NCBI GenBank assembly: GCA_039636775.1
Contig: CP143429.1
Coordinates: 2,914,001 to 2,978,000, forward strand
DNA: 64,000 nucleotides
Source of the DNA: Micrococcaceae bacterium Sec5.8
Lineage (GTDB): Bacteria; Actinomycetota; Actinomycetes; Actinomycetales; Micrococcaceae
Direction of reading: 5' to 3'
The notes under the pieces were generated by a model. That model was not told the DNA's origin and ran no database searches. It saw nothing but the letters and a program-made list of their open reading frames with translations. The translations under genes and the position numbers were made by a program. Positions 1-9,300 of the stretch are shown here, in pieces (position 1 is the first letter of the stretch; the number at the start of each line of letters is the position of its first letter).

Positions 1-174
1 CACAACCTGCAGGTAGCCCTGCGCTCCATCCTCCGGATCAAGGGAGTCATCCGGACCGAAACGGTCCTTGCCCTGCATACCCACATCCAGTACCGCACCG
101 AGCCGCTGATCAGCCGGCTGGCGCAGGGCAGCTCGCTGCCGCCCGCAGCTCCGCGGGCACAAAACACGGCATAA
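1..174 (+). CDS. Lrp/AsnC-family regulator, C-terminal fragment
   Basis: Only the last 57 codons lie in the window; the gene starts before base 1. The visible peptide contains VIRTETVLALHT, which matches the effector-binding RAM/AsnC ligand domain of Lrp-type transcriptional regulators, where a strand of this kind carries the conserved T(x)3-4L pattern. The helix-turn-helix half is outside the window, so the regulated genes cannot be inferred. The stop is TAA at 172-174, seven bases before the GTG start of corA, so the two may be co-transcribed. Confidence 0.65.
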   Translation, partial: HNLQVALRSILRIKGVIRTETVLALHTHIQYRTEPLISRLAQGSSLPPAAPRAQNTA

Positions 175-181
175 TTACGCA

Positions 182-1177
182 GTGACTATTATCGATAACG
201 CCGTCTATGTGGACGGCGTCCGCAGCGCCGAGCCGCAGAGCCTCGAGCAGACTTTCGACAACCTGAGCCGCAACGGCGGGATGGCGTGGATCGGCCTGTA
301 CCGGCCCACTGCCGAGGAAATGGCCGCCGTCGCGGCTGAGTTTGGGCTGCACCGGCTGGCCGTTGAGGATGCGATTTCGGCCCATCAGCGTCCCAAGCTG
401 GAACGCTACGACGACAACCTCTTCACCGTGTTGCGGCCGGCGCGGTATCTGGACGCGACCGAGACGGTCGAGTTCGGCGAGCTGCACGTGTTCACCGGCA
501 GGAACTTCGTGGTGACCGTCCGGCATGCCGAAACCGGCGGAGTGGCGGAGGTGCGGCGAAAGCTGGAGCAACGCCCGGAGCTGCTGGCCCACGGCCCGGA
601 GGCGGTGCTTTACGCCTTGATGGACCAGGTGGTGGATGACTATGTACCCGTGGTGGCGGGGCTGGAGAACGACATCGACGAGATCGAGGACCAGCTGTTT
701 GCCGGCGACTCCGCCGTCTCCCGGCGGATCTACGAGCTGGCCCGGGAGGTCATCCAGTTCCAGCGGGCCATCCATCCCCTGCCTGCCATGATGCAGCTGT
801 TGCGGCGCGGGTTCGAAAAGTATGATGTCAAAACCGAACTCCAGCACAACCTCCGCGACGTCGAAGACCACGTGGAGCGGCTGGTCTCGCGGGCTGATTC
901 CTTCCGGGACCTTCTGCAAAACGCCCTCACCCTTGACGGCACTCTGACGGCCAACCGGATGAACGAGGCGAGCGCAGAGCAGAACGAGCAGGTCAAGAAA
1001 ATCTCGTCCTGGGCGGCCATCTTCTTCGCCCCGTCCATTGTGGCCGGAATCTACGGAATGAACTTTGACCAGATGCCCGAGCTGCACTGGACGTTCGGCT
1101 ACCCCATGGCGATCGGGCTGATGGTGGCCACCGCAACCCTGATGTACGGCATCTTCAAGAAGAAGGGCTGGCTCTGA
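182..1177 (+). CDS. corA: CorA-family magnesium/cobalt transporter
   Basis: A 331-residue protein of normal length for the CorA channel family, which carries Mg2+ (also Co2+ or Ni2+) across the cytoplasmic membrane as a homopentamer. A long, charged, helical cytoplasmic domain fills about residues 1-270. Two membrane helices follow (about 273-292 and 304-323), with the selectivity motif YGMNF at the end of the first. The family's basic C-terminal tail is present (KKKGW). The start is GTG at 182, seven bases after the preceding stop. Nothing in the sequence looks abnormal. Confidence 0.93.
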   Translation: MTIIDNAVYVDGVRSAEPQSLEQTFDNLSRNGGMAWIGLYRPTAEEMAAVAAEFGLHRLAVEDAISAHQRPKLERYDDNLFTVLRPARYLDATETVEFGELHVFTGRNFVVTVRHAETGGVAEVRRKLEQRPELLAHGPEAVLYALMDQVVDDYVPVVAGLENDIDEIEDQLFAGDSAVSRRIYELAREVIQFQRAIHPLPAMMQLLRRGFEKYDVKTELQHNLRDVEDHVERLVSRADSFRDLLQNALTLDGTLTANRMNEASAEQNEQVKKISSWAAIFFAPSIVAGIYGMNFDQMPELHWTFGYPMAIGLMVATATLMYGIFKKKGWL

Positions 1178-1214
1178 CCGGCGGCCCCGGCCCGGCGGAA
1201 CTGGACCTGGACTC

Positions 1215-1529
1215 TCAGCGGCGGTGCCGCGCCAGCCCGACGAGCCGGCTGAACGCGAGGATGAATATGGCCTCGATCAGCACCATGAGTCCGAGCAGCA
1301 GCCACTGGCGTTGGCCGATGAAGACGACGGCTCCGACCACCACCAGGACGGTCCCCAGGCACAGGGCGTAGACGGCAAAGCCGAGGGCGACTTTTGCGCT
1401 GCGGACTCCCGTCCGGAACCCGAAGCCCACGGGCTCACCACCGGGGTAGCCCTCCACCCGGTCCTGTCCTGCCGGTTTGAGCCGGTCGAACTCATCCCAG
1501 GGGTCGTGATCGTGCTCCTGTGCGGCCAT
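1215..1529 (-). CDS. small two-TM membrane protein, function unknown
   Basis: A 104-residue protein starting MAAQEHDHDPWDEFDRL. The acidic N-terminus is followed by two hydrophobic helices, about residues 48-70 and 74-95, and a short basic tail (ARHRR) that suggests cytoplasmic termini. No family is recognised. It lies 32 bp downstream of the ABC-F gene on the same strand and may be read from its transcript. An upstream extension of the frame is antisense-like in composition and overlaps ABC-F, so the ATG at 1529 is preferred. Confidence 0.7.
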   Translation of the reverse strand: MAAQEHDHDPWDEFDRLKPAGQDRVEGYPGGEPVGFGFRTGVRSAKVALGFAVYALCLGTVLVVVGAVVFIGQRQWLLLGLMVLIEAIFILAFSRLVGLARHRR

Positions 1530-1561
1530 AGGTCCATTATCCCGCACAGGCCTGATCGCCC

Positions 1562-3154
1562 TTAGGCGACGCGGACGTCGATTTGTCCGGGGACGGCACC
1601 GTCGGCACCGAACACCAGGAGGCGGTTGGCGATTTTTTCGCTGAAGAACCGGTCGTGGCTGACCACCACGACCGCTCCGGGGAAATGCACCAGTGCCCGT
1701 TCCATGACCTGGGTACTGGACATGTCCAGGTGGTTGGTCGGTTCGTCCAGCAGCAGCACCGAGGCGCCGGACAGGAGGCACTGTGCCATGGCGACACGGG
1801 CTTTCTGGCCGCCGGAGAGGTTTCCGATTTTCTGTTTGAGGTCGGCCTCGGAGAACTGGAACATCGCCAGGAACCGGTTGACCGATTTTTTCGTGGCGCT
1901 GAAGGCCAGGCTCTCAGGCAGCGCGTTGACCGCGTGGGAGACGGTGTCGGCGTCGTCGAGGTCATCAAGCATCTGGTTGTAGGAGACAAAGCCCGGCCCC
2001 TTGGCCCAGGTCACCTGCCCGGCGTCGGGTTGCTCTTCGCCGGTCAGGACCCGCAGCAGGGTGGACTTGCCGCTGCCGTTGGACCCAAGGACCACGATCC
2101 GGTTTCCCTTGCGGATCTCAAAGCTCAGGTCATCGAACAGTGTCTTATCCCCGTAGGACTTCCCCAGCCCGTCCACCCGGCAGAGGATGTCCTTGACGTG
2201 CAGCCCGCCGTAGATCTCAGTGACAATCTGATCCACCGGCCGCGGTGTGCGGGACTTTTTGATCTTGGCGAGCTGGCTTCCGAGCCCGCGGCTGGCCGCT
2301 TTCGCGGCCTCCCGGCGGTCGGCAATTCCTTCGGCTTCAAAGGCGAGCAGTTCGGACTCATGCACGAACTGCTGCTCAAGGGTTTTGAGGCGGAATTGCT
2401 TTTGGACGACGTATTCGCCGAAGTTGCCCGGGTATTCGTGCAGGTGGAAGTTCTCCACCTCGAGGATCCGCGTGACGACGGCGTCGAGGAATTTCCGGTC
2501 GTGCGAGACGATGATGGCTGCGCCTTTGAAGTCCCGGAACCAGCTTTCCAGCCATTCGACGCCGGCGACGTCCAGGAAGTTGGTGGGCTCGTCGAGGAGA
2601 AGCACGTCGGGGCCTTCGAGCAGGATCTTGGCCAGGGCGGCACGGTTGCGCCAACCGCCGGACAACTCATCAATCGCGCACCGGCGGTGTCCTTCGTCGA
2701 AGCCCAGGGTGGTGAGAACGGTGTCGATGCGGCGCGGGTAGTCCCAGCCGTCGAGCCGTTCCATGTCCTCGAACAACTCGGCCTGCCGGCTGATGAGACG
2801 GTCGAGTTCGGCGTCGGCGGGACCGGCTGCAATGGATACGTCGATGGCGGCCAGTTCGGCTTCCACCGCCTTGATCCCGGAGAACAGGGCATCGAGCACC
2901 TCGAGGATTGTGGCGTCCCCGTTAAGTTCGGAGAACTGCGAGAAATAGCCCACCTTGGTGCCCTGCTCCACTGTGACCACGCCGGTATCCGGCTGTACCT
3001 GGTCGAGGACCAGTTTGAGGATGGTGGTCTTGCCGGAGCCGTTCTTGCCGATCAGACCCACCCGGTCCCCGGCCTCGAGGCGGAAGAACGCTTCCCGCAG
3101 AATCTGGGTATTGTCGTAGCGCACGCTGACATCTTGCAGCCGGATCAGGCTCAT
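1562..3154 (-). CDS. ABC-F family ATP-binding protein
   Basis: A 530-residue protein with two ATP-binding cassettes and no membrane segments, the architecture of ABC-F ribosome-associated ATPases (EttA/Uup-like translation factors or ribosome-protection proteins). Walker A motifs are GKNGSGKT (residues 36-43) and GSNGSGKS (about 354-361). Signature motifs LSGGWRN and LSGGQKA and Walker B LLLDEPTN are in both halves, joined by a charged linker with an arginine/lysine-rich stretch (KIKKSRTPRP). The cytoplasmic role is inferred from the family. Resistance function cannot be told from housekeeping on sequence alone. The ATG at 3154 is 58 bp downstream of the methyltransferase gene on the same strand. 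Confidence 0.92.
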   Translation of the reverse strand: MSLIRLQDVSVRYDNTQILREAFFRLEAGDRVGLIGKNGSGKTTILKLVLDQVQPDTGVVTVEQGTKVGYFSQFSELNGDATILEVLDALFSGIKAVEAELAAIDVSIAAGPADAELDRLISRQAELFEDMERLDGWDYPRRIDTVLTTLGFDEGHRRCAIDELSGGWRNRAALAKILLEGPDVLLLDEPTNFLDVAGVEWLESWFRDFKGAAIIVSHDRKFLDAVVTRILEVENFHLHEYPGNFGEYVVQKQFRLKTLEQQFVHESELLAFEAEGIADRREAAKAASRGLGSQLAKIKKSRTPRPVDQIVTEIYGGLHVKDILCRVDGLGKSYGDKTLFDDLSFEIRKGNRIVVLGSNGSGKSTLLRVLTGEEQPDAGQVTWAKGPGFVSYNQMLDDLDDADTVSHAVNALPESLAFSATKKSVNRFLAMFQFSEADLKQKIGNLSGGQKARVAMAQCLLSGASVLLLDEPTNHLDMSSTQVMERALVHFPGAVVVVSHDRFFSEKIANRLLVFGADGAVPGQIDVRVA

Positions 3155-3212
3155 GGGTAGTTCTCTTTCGGGGAAGGGTTCGTAAACGGCTGATGGCGCG
3201 GCGGGACGGCTG

Positions 3213-4418
3213 CTAACGGACGGCGAGCCGCCACAGCGAGGTGACCTCCGCCGAGCGGGCGGCGAACAAGCGGTCGGTGGGGTCGGACGCCTTGGCGTGG
3301 GTGGGCCGGGTGTCTAAACGCTCTACCACCTGCAGCCCGGCCGCCTCGATGGCGTCCAGCAGCGCGCTCCGGGACCGCAGGCCCAGGTGTTCGGCCAGGT
3401 CCGACAGGACGAGCCAGCCTTCCCCGCCCGGCTCCAAATGGCGGGGAAGTTCTTTCAGGAAACGCAACAGCATGCGGCTGCCGGGGTCGTAGACGGCATT
3501 GTCCAGGGAGGAGTGCGGTGTGGCCGGAATCCACGGCGGGTTGCACACGATCAGCGGCGCACGGCCGGGCGGGAACATATCGCCCAGGACCGCCTCGGCA
3601 CGGGCCTCCACGCCGAGGTTCCGGAAGTTCTCCGCGGCGCAGGCAATCGCGCGGGGTTCATTGTCCGTCGCCAGTACGCGGCGGACGCCGCGGCGGGCGA
3701 GCACGGCTGCCAGCACCCCGGTGCCGGTTCCGACGTCGAACGCCAACGAATCGGAGGGAAGCGGTGCGGTGCCTACCAGATCCACATACTCGCTGCGGGT
3801 CGGGAAAAACGTGCCGTAGTGCGGATGGATGCGGCCCTGCAGGGCATCAACGTAGACCCCGTTCCGGCGCCACTCGTGGGCACCGATCGCCCCGACGAGC
3901 TCATGGAGCGAGACCACCGAGGGTTCGCTGATGCCCCCGTAGGCCTCTTCGGCAGCGGCCCGGATGTCCGGAGAGCGCCGAAGCGGCACCACCGGGCCCG
4001 GGTGAAGCGGAATCAACAGCAGCCCCAGGATGCGTGCCCGGTGCGAGCGGGACTGGCGGTGGCGGTAGAACTCGTCGGCCGGAGTCTCGGCGGACTTCTT
4101 TTTCCCGGAAGCCAGCCGCCGGTCCAAGGCGTTAAGGATTTGCCGCGCGTTGTGGAAGTCTCCATGCCACAGCATGGCGGTGCCCTGGGACGCCATCCGG
4201 TTCGCCTGGTCAGCCGTCAGGGAGTCGGTCACCACCTCAACGCGTGCGGGCGCGGGCCTGCCGTTGGCTGAACGCCAGCGCGCCGTCCGGACCTGGCCGG
4301 CGTCGGTCCAGCTCACGAGGGCGGGGTCATTCACTGCTGGCGCCGGCAGGGGCACGCAGGCCGGCGTCGGGGATGATTGAGGGCGGCCTGGCAGGGCGGT
4401 TGCGATAAGTATTCCCAT
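3213..4418 (-). CDS. class I SAM-dependent methyltransferase
   Basis: About 401 residues. A Rossmann methyltransferase core occupies the second half: SAM-binding motif DVGTGTGVL at about residue 226 and catalytic NPPW (in CNPPWIP) at about 292. NPPY/NPPW is typical of enzymes methylating an amide or exocyclic amino nitrogen (HemK/PrmC, RsmC-like). The N-terminal 200 residues form a separate domain that may recognise the substrate, which cannot be named from sequence. The start is uncertain: ATG at 4418 is used; GTG at 4334 (V-N-D-P-A-L) is plausible, and the frame stays open to 4556. None of these has a good Shine-Dalgarno sequence. Confidence 0.78.
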   Translation of the reverse strand: MGILIATALPGRPQSSPTPACVPLPAPAVNDPALVSWTDAGQVRTARWRSANGRPAPARVEVVTDSLTADQANRMASQGTAMLWHGDFHNARQILNALDRRLASGKKKSAETPADEFYRHRQSRSHRARILGLLLIPLHPGPVVPLRRSPDIRAAAEEAYGGISEPSVVSLHELVGAIGAHEWRRNGVYVDALQGRIHPHYGTFFPTRSEYVDLVGTAPLPSDSLAFDVGTGTGVLAAVLARRGVRRVLATDNEPRAIACAAENFRNLGVEARAEAVLGDMFPPGRAPLIVCNPPWIPATPHSSLDNAVYDPGSRMLLRFLKELPRHLEPGGEGWLVLSDLAEHLGLRSRSALLDAIEAAGLQVVERLDTRPTHAKASDPTDRLFAARSAEVTSLWRLAVR

Positions 4419-4552
4419 CCCAGCGTCCGGGGGCGGATCGGAGACTGTACCTCTCAGGATACAGGGCAGCCTCTGCCCGCAGCGCTGCGCCCGGACCCTC
4501 CACGCGGCGCCCGCCCAGAACCCTGCAGGCAGGGCCGGCGCCGGCAGACCGG

Positions 4553-5020
4553 TCACGGGGCCATGCGGCTCCGGACGATTTCGCTGACGGCTTTCCCGTC
4601 AAAGCGTCCGGCGACCTTGGCGGTCACCGGCTTCATCACGGCGCCCAACTGGCGCATGGTCAGTGCGGTGCCATCGGCGGTGAGGGAGCCCACGACCTCG
4701 TCCACGATCGCCTCCACTTCGGCTGCGGTGAGTGCCTTCGGCAGGTAGGCCTCGATGATTTCCGCCTCGGCGATTTCCGCGGCCGCCCGGCCGGACTCCC
4801 CTGCCTCGGTGTAGATCCGGGCCGTGTCGCGGCGCTTGGCGGCTTCCTTCTGCAGAAGCGACGTCACCTGGGCATCGTCCAGCACGATCGGGGTCTTGCC
4901 GGACTTCTCGCGGGTCTCGATTTCGCCCAGGACGTTGCGCACCGTGGTGAGTGCGACCTTGTTGCGGTCCTTCATGTGGCCGACGACGTCAGCGTGCAGG
5001 CGTTCTTTCAGGGTGGTCAT
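4553..5020 (-). CDS. GatB/YqeY domain-containing protein
   Basis: A 155-residue protein, the usual length of the YqeY family, whose fold matches the tRNA-binding tail of the GatB amidotransferase subunit. It starts MTTLKERLHADV, with helical repeats and the family-like C-terminus KPVTAKVAGRFDGKAVSEIV. The start ATG at 5020 is preceded by GAGGAG at ideal spacing. A role in tRNA metabolism is a family-level guess. It lies just upstream of the methyltransferase gene on the same strand with a 134 bp gap. Confidence 0.9.
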   Translation of the reverse strand: MTTLKERLHADVVGHMKDRNKVALTTVRNVLGEIETREKSGKTPIVLDDAQVTSLLQKEAAKRRDTARIYTEAGESGRAAAEIAEAEIIEAYLPKALTAAEVEAIVDEVVGSLTADGTALTMRQLGAVMKPVTAKVAGRFDGKAVSEIVRSRMAP

Positions 5021-5088
5021 GATTCTCCTCGTGTCACTGGACAGAATACCGGGCGGGCCCGTCCCGGCCCGCCCGGTGTTCTGCCCAA

Positions 5089-6744
5089 CTACTTGGCCGT
5101 GAGGACCGGATTGACCGGTGCCTTCAGCGACTCCAGCTGCACGCCGGCGGTCCGTTTGAGCCCCGGAAGGATGGTGGCCGCCCAGTCGGAGCCCGTGCAG
5201 GTCACGGAAACCTTCGGAACGATGGTGCAGTTCACGCCCCAGGAGTTGACCACTTTGGTGACGTTGGGATCTCGCCAGGAAACGGACCAGCTGGGCGCTA
5301 TCCGCCGGCCGGTGGCCTCGATAGTGGCAACGTACCCGCCATTCCATGAGCTGGTGGCCTTCCAGGTCGCGCTGATGGACGCCCCGCCGGACGCAGCCGT
5401 GGGCGACGGAGTGGCGGTGGGTTTGGGACTGGTTGTGGCTGGGGGTTTGGGACTGGCGGGAGCGGTAGGCGACGGCGTGGCGGTCGCGCTAGCGGTCGGG
5501 GAAGGTGACGGTACCGGAACGGTGCCTGCCGGGCCCGGGGTGAGGATCGGCGCCAGGGCGGCGAGCTTCGCGGTTTCCTGCGTCCGCCAGTCGGCCTTCA
5601 CGAGCCCGCCGGTGACGCCGGAATTGGGGTTGAAGGACCAGTAGGCGTAGCTCATCGTGTTGGTGGCGAGGTAGGAGACGATCGACGTCATCCACTGCTT
5701 GTCCGATTCGGTGGCCAGCGCGGAGCCAAATTCACCCAGCAGCACGGGGGCGATGCCCTGCTTCTGGATGTAGCCCCAGTTTTTGTCCCAGACGGACGGC
5801 AGGTTGGCCGGGTAGGCCGGGTCACTGAACCATTTCTGCGCGTACAGCGATGCCGGGTAGTCATGCGGGGAGTAAACCACGCGGTGGGGCGTGTTGAGCA
5901 CGACGGGCTTGGCGCCGACGTCGGCGAGGCCGCCGCCCCACCAGGTGGCAGTTCCGTTGCCTTGGTTCTCGATGCCTTCGACGATGATCAAAAGGTTGGG
6001 GTTGGAGGCCAGCACGGCGTTACCTCCCCGGGTGGCGGCTGCCTGCCAATCGGTGGCGGCGGTGCCACGGCCCCAGGTTGCCGCGCCGGCGGGTTCGTTG
6101 TGCAGGTCGGCCCCGATAACGGTGGGGTCGGCCTTGTAGCGGGTGGCGAGCATTTTCCAGTCGGCAATCCACTTGGTCTCCGGAACGGCGGACGTGTACC
6201 ACAGCGGCGACTGGTCAGCGGAGCTGGGGCGGTGGCGGTCCAGGATGATCTTCAACCCGTTGGCCTTGGCGCGGGCGATGACCGTGTCCAGAACGTCCAG
6301 CGGTCGTCTGCCCTCAAGGTTGTAGGCGCGGTTCGCCCAGTAGTTGACGCTGCCCTTGATCGAAGTCGCTGCCAGGCACTCATTGGAGAAAGGCAGGCGG
6401 ACAGTGTTGAAGCCCATCGACTTGATGTTGGCCAGCGCCTCGTCGATGGTGAGTGTCCCCCAGAGACCGTGCGGGACACAGTCCGGGGTCTCGAGCCCGA
6501 ACCAGGACGTGGCCTTGACGGTGTACGGGTTGTTGTTGGAATCCCTGATGACCCCACCGTCGGTGTGCAACCACCCGGTCGCAGCCGGCGCGGCCTCGAC
6601 GGCCCGGTCAGCGGCGAAAGGCGCCGGGCCGGCGCAGCCCGAGACGGCCAGCAAACCGGTCAGGGTCGCGGCGGTCACAGCAACAGACGCGGCACCTCGA
6701 CGCAGGCGCACCCGGGCGGTATCGAGGGGATGGTTGCTCCGCAA
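5089..6744 (-). CDS. secreted GH5-type glycoside hydrolase lipoprotein with CBM2
   Basis: About 551 residues. A signal peptide with a lipobox (AVSGC, Cys at about 37) predicts a membrane-anchored extracellular lipoprotein. The catalytic domain (about 65-400) carries the GH5 acid/base in DLHNEP (about residue 215) and the nucleophile in LLGEFG (about 336), with RLPFSNEC upstream. A proline/threonine/serine linker (about 400-450) leads to a carbohydrate-binding module of CBM2 type (WNGGYVATIEATG, then spaced tryptophans). Likely substrate is cellulose or another beta-glucan. The start is TTG at 6744, preceded by GGAGG; the ORF extends to 6849 but that part has no signal-peptide character. Confidence 0.87.
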   Translation of the reverse strand: MRSNHPLDTARVRLRRGAASVAVTAATLTGLLAVSGCAGPAPFAADRAVEAAPAATGWLHTDGGVIRDSNNNPYTVKATSWFGLETPDCVPHGLWGTLTIDEALANIKSMGFNTVRLPFSNECLAATSIKGSVNYWANRAYNLEGRRPLDVLDTVIARAKANGLKIILDRHRPSSADQSPLWYTSAVPETKWIADWKMLATRYKADPTVIGADLHNEPAGAATWGRGTAATDWQAAATRGGNAVLASNPNLLIIVEGIENQGNGTATWWGGGLADVGAKPVVLNTPHRVVYSPHDYPASLYAQKWFSDPAYPANLPSVWDKNWGYIQKQGIAPVLLGEFGSALATESDKQWMTSIVSYLATNTMSYAYWSFNPNSGVTGGLVKADWRTQETAKLAALAPILTPGPAGTVPVPSPSPTASATATPSPTAPASPKPPATTSPKPTATPSPTAASGGASISATWKATSSWNGGYVATIEATGRRIAPSWSVSWRDPNVTKVVNSWGVNCTIVPKVSVTCTGSDWAATILPGLKRTAGVQLESLKAPVNPVLTAK

Positions 6745-6922
6745 AGTTCCTCCGTATCCGGGACATCTGGCCCGTTCCAAGACATGCCCAGGCGGGCGCC
6801 GAGTCCACCTTGGCACAGGAACGGGACGACGGACGCCACGCCACCGCATATTTCTTTTGATTCGCGGCCCGTTCAGTTGGGGACCGCCTGCGGTGCGGGC
6901 GGCGAAAGACGGGCCAGCGGGC

Positions 6923-8635
6923 TCAGAGGCCGCTGCGTCCCGCCCACAGTCCGTGCAACAAGGGCACCACCGACGCGATCATCAAGACATTGCCGAACAC
7001 CGTGTCGTCCGCGCGGACCACGGAACCGGCGATGAGCAGGGCGCCAAAAACCAGTACCGATGCCGTTCGCCGGGCCGTGCGGTCAAGCCGTTTCACCTGT
7101 TGCTCGAGGCGCGGATTGGCCACTGCCAGTGAACCGTCCTCCAGCCTGGTCAAGAGCCCATCCAGACGTTTTGGCAGGCTCAGGGCCAGCCCGGCGGCGT
7201 CGAGTGCCTGCTGGGCCACGTCCTGCACGATATTGCCGCGTTCGTCGCGCAGCAGCTGCGCCGCGTAGGGTTCGACCGAGTCCCACAGGTTGAACCTTGC
7301 GTCCAGCGAACTGCACACCCCCGAGGTCAATGACATCGCCCTGATGATGAGCAGGAAGTTTTCCGGCAACTGGAACGGCAGCGAACGGACGACGTCGCCG
7401 AACTCCACCGCAAAGTCCCGGAACTCCCGGGGGTCCACTTCGCGGAGCTCAGCGAAGCCCATGCCACCGAACCGGGCGAAGAGGTGCGTCATCGCCCGCT
7501 CCAGCTCGACCGTGTCCGCTGAGGGCAGCAGAACACCCACGTTCCGGATCGCGGCCACCAACCCCTTTCCGTCACGCGAGGCGGCCGCTAGGAGCAGCTT
7601 CCGCAAGCCACTGCGCGTGTTTGTAGGAACCTCGCCCATCATGCCGAAGTCGATGAAGGTCAGCTTCCAGGGGTGCGGAGCGGCGGGATCAGCTACCGGA
7701 GTGACAAAGATGTTGCCCGGGTGTGGATCGGCGTGGAAGAAGCCGGTTGTAAACATCTGGTCGAACATGACCGAAGCGAATACCGGAGCGACCTGCGCCG
7801 GATCAATCCCGGCTGCCAGCAACGCCTCCGCGTCCGTAATCTTGATCGCCGTAACATCTTCGAGGGTCAGCACTCGGCGGGTGCTGCGCTCCCATACGAC
7901 TGCGGGTACGTCCACCCGGCGGTCATCGGCAAACTCGGCGGCGAACCGCTCGGAGTTTGCCCCCTCGTGCAGGTAGTCGATCTCCTCCAGGCTGGTCTGT
8001 GCAAACTCCTCCACCAGCGCGGGCATGTCGGCCCGGTTGGAAATCAGGCGGACGTGGCTGAGCCAGCCGCCAATTTTGCGCAGGGCGGCCAGGTCGACGT
8101 CGACAATGGCGTCGATGCCCGGGCGCTGAACTTTCAGCACAACACCCTCAAGTCCGGTGTCGGCCGCATCGCGGGGAAGGAGCCGTGCCCGGTGCGCCTG
8201 CCCCAGGGACGCGGCTGCGATGGGGATCTCTTCGACCGAGGCGAACAACTGTTCCAGTGGTGAGCCCAGCTCCGCCTCGGCGAGCTTGCGGATGGCGGCG
8301 AACGCCACTGGCGGCACCTCGTCCTGCAGTCCCTCCAGTTCCTTGGTGATCTCGGGCGGCAGCACGTCGAGCCTGGAGGACAGGAATTGACCCACCTTGA
8401 TCATGAGGCCGCCCAGCTCCACGGCGAGTACGTGAAAACGCTGCGCGAAGCGGTGCATCCTCTTGGCCCTCGTCCGCTCGGCAATCCAGCCCATTCCAAG
8501 GCGCGGGAGGAACAGCTCGAACCACCAGGTCACCGCGAGATTCCAGGCGGCGAAGCGCAGGATGCGGCGGTAGCGGGCACGGGTGTCCCCGGCGCCGGTT
8601 ACCGGATCTGCGCGGTCCCGGCGAACCGACGTCAC
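6923..8635 (-). CDS. ABC1/UbiB-family atypical kinase
   Basis: About 570 residues of the ABC1/ADCK/UbiB family of atypical protein-kinase-like proteins, linked in other organisms to isoprenoid quinone biosynthesis and lipid homeostasis. Family landmarks are the KxGQ motif (MIKVGQFLSSR), the alanine-rich loop (AAASLGQAHRA), the nucleotide-binding lysine (VLKVQRPG), the catalytic loop FHADPHPGN and the metal-binding FIDFG (about residue 327). Two C-terminal membrane helices match the family. The start is GTG at 8635, five bases after the PadR stop, which implies co-transcription and probably PadR control. The start could be a little downstream. Confidence 0.88.
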   Translation of the reverse strand: MTSVRRDRADPVTGAGDTRARYRRILRFAAWNLAVTWWFELFLPRLGMGWIAERTRAKRMHRFAQRFHVLAVELGGLMIKVGQFLSSRLDVLPPEITKELEGLQDEVPPVAFAAIRKLAEAELGSPLEQLFASVEEIPIAAASLGQAHRARLLPRDAADTGLEGVVLKVQRPGIDAIVDVDLAALRKIGGWLSHVRLISNRADMPALVEEFAQTSLEEIDYLHEGANSERFAAEFADDRRVDVPAVVWERSTRRVLTLEDVTAIKITDAEALLAAGIDPAQVAPVFASVMFDQMFTTGFFHADPHPGNIFVTPVADPAAPHPWKLTFIDFGMMGEVPTNTRSGLRKLLLAAASRDGKGLVAAIRNVGVLLPSADTVELERAMTHLFARFGGMGFAELREVDPREFRDFAVEFGDVVRSLPFQLPENFLLIIRAMSLTSGVCSSLDARFNLWDSVEPYAAQLLRDERGNIVQDVAQQALDAAGLALSLPKRLDGLLTRLEDGSLAVANPRLEQQVKRLDRTARRTASVLVFGALLIAGSVVRADDTVFGNVLMIASVVPLLHGLWAGRSGL

Positions 8636-8640
8636 CCCCG

Positions 8641-9186
8641 TCAGCCCTGGGCGAGAATTGCGTACAGCCGGCGGCGGGCGTCGTCGAGCACCGCCACGGC
8701 CTCCTGCACCTGCTCGGGAGTGCCGGTGCGGCCCACCTGCGACGCGGCCTGCGCGAGCTCGACGCCCGCCTTGGGCAGGGCCGCGAACCCGCTGCCGGAC
8801 GCCGGACCCGATGCCTCCCACGGCGCCGAGGTACCGGCGCCGGCCACCTCTTCGCGGCCGGCGTCGGTCAAGGAATAGATCTTGCGGCCGTTGGATTCCT
8901 CGGCACGGATGAACCCCTCGTCGGCCAGAAGCTGCAACGTGGGATAGACGGACCCGGCGCTGGGCTTCCAGCTTCCGCCGCTGCGCTCCTCGATTTCACG
9001 AATGATCTGGTAGCCGTGCATCGGCCGTTCCGCAAGCAGTGCCAGCACGGCCGAGCGCACCTCGCCCCGCCCCGCCCGGGAACCTGTCCGCTTCTCGAAC
9101 CTTGAACGCAGCTCTTCGACGGCCTGCCACATGCTGTCGACATTGTTGCCGCGGAATCCGCCTGCCGGGTATGAATTGCGCATCAT
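8641..9186 (-). CDS. PadR-family transcriptional regulator
   Basis: About 181 residues. The winged helix-turn-helix domain (about 35-115) has the PadR signature LLAERPMHGYQIIREIEER, then SAGSVYPTLQLLADEGFI, followed by a helical C-terminal dimerisation region. PadR proteins are ligand-responsive repressors that usually control themselves and the next gene, here the ABC1 kinase. The first ATG at 9186 has GAGGAG three bases upstream. Three direct TATCGTT repeats at 9207-9233 lie just upstream of the start and are a probable operator. Confidence 0.92.
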   Translation of the reverse strand: MMRNSYPAGGFRGNNVDSMWQAVEELRSRFEKRTGSRAGRGEVRSAVLALLAERPMHGYQIIREIEERSGGSWKPSAGSVYPTLQLLADEGFIRAEESNGRKIYSLTDAGREEVAGAGTSAPWEASGPASGSGFAALPKAGVELAQAASQVGRTGTPEQVQEAVAVLDDARRRLYAILAQG

Positions 9187-9206
9187 GCTCTCCTCGGGAC
9201 ATCGTG

Positions 9207-9233
9207 AACGATATATAACGATAGTCAACGATA
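9207..9233 (-). promoter_or_regulatory. three helically phased TATCGTT repeats, putative PadR operator
   Basis: On the minus strand the heptamer TATCGTT occurs three times with an exact 10-base period (9227-9233, 9217-9223, 9207-9213), separated by GAC and ATA. It ends 20 bases before the padR start codon. One repeat per helical turn places three half-sites on one DNA face, suiting cooperative regulator binding. Autoregulation is inferred from position and PadR family habit. Confidence 0.55.
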
Positions 9234-9300
9234 CATCCGGGAATTCCTGAAACCAAGAGTCGTGCCGGTTACCCCGACGACGAGATATGCCTGCTGGTCC

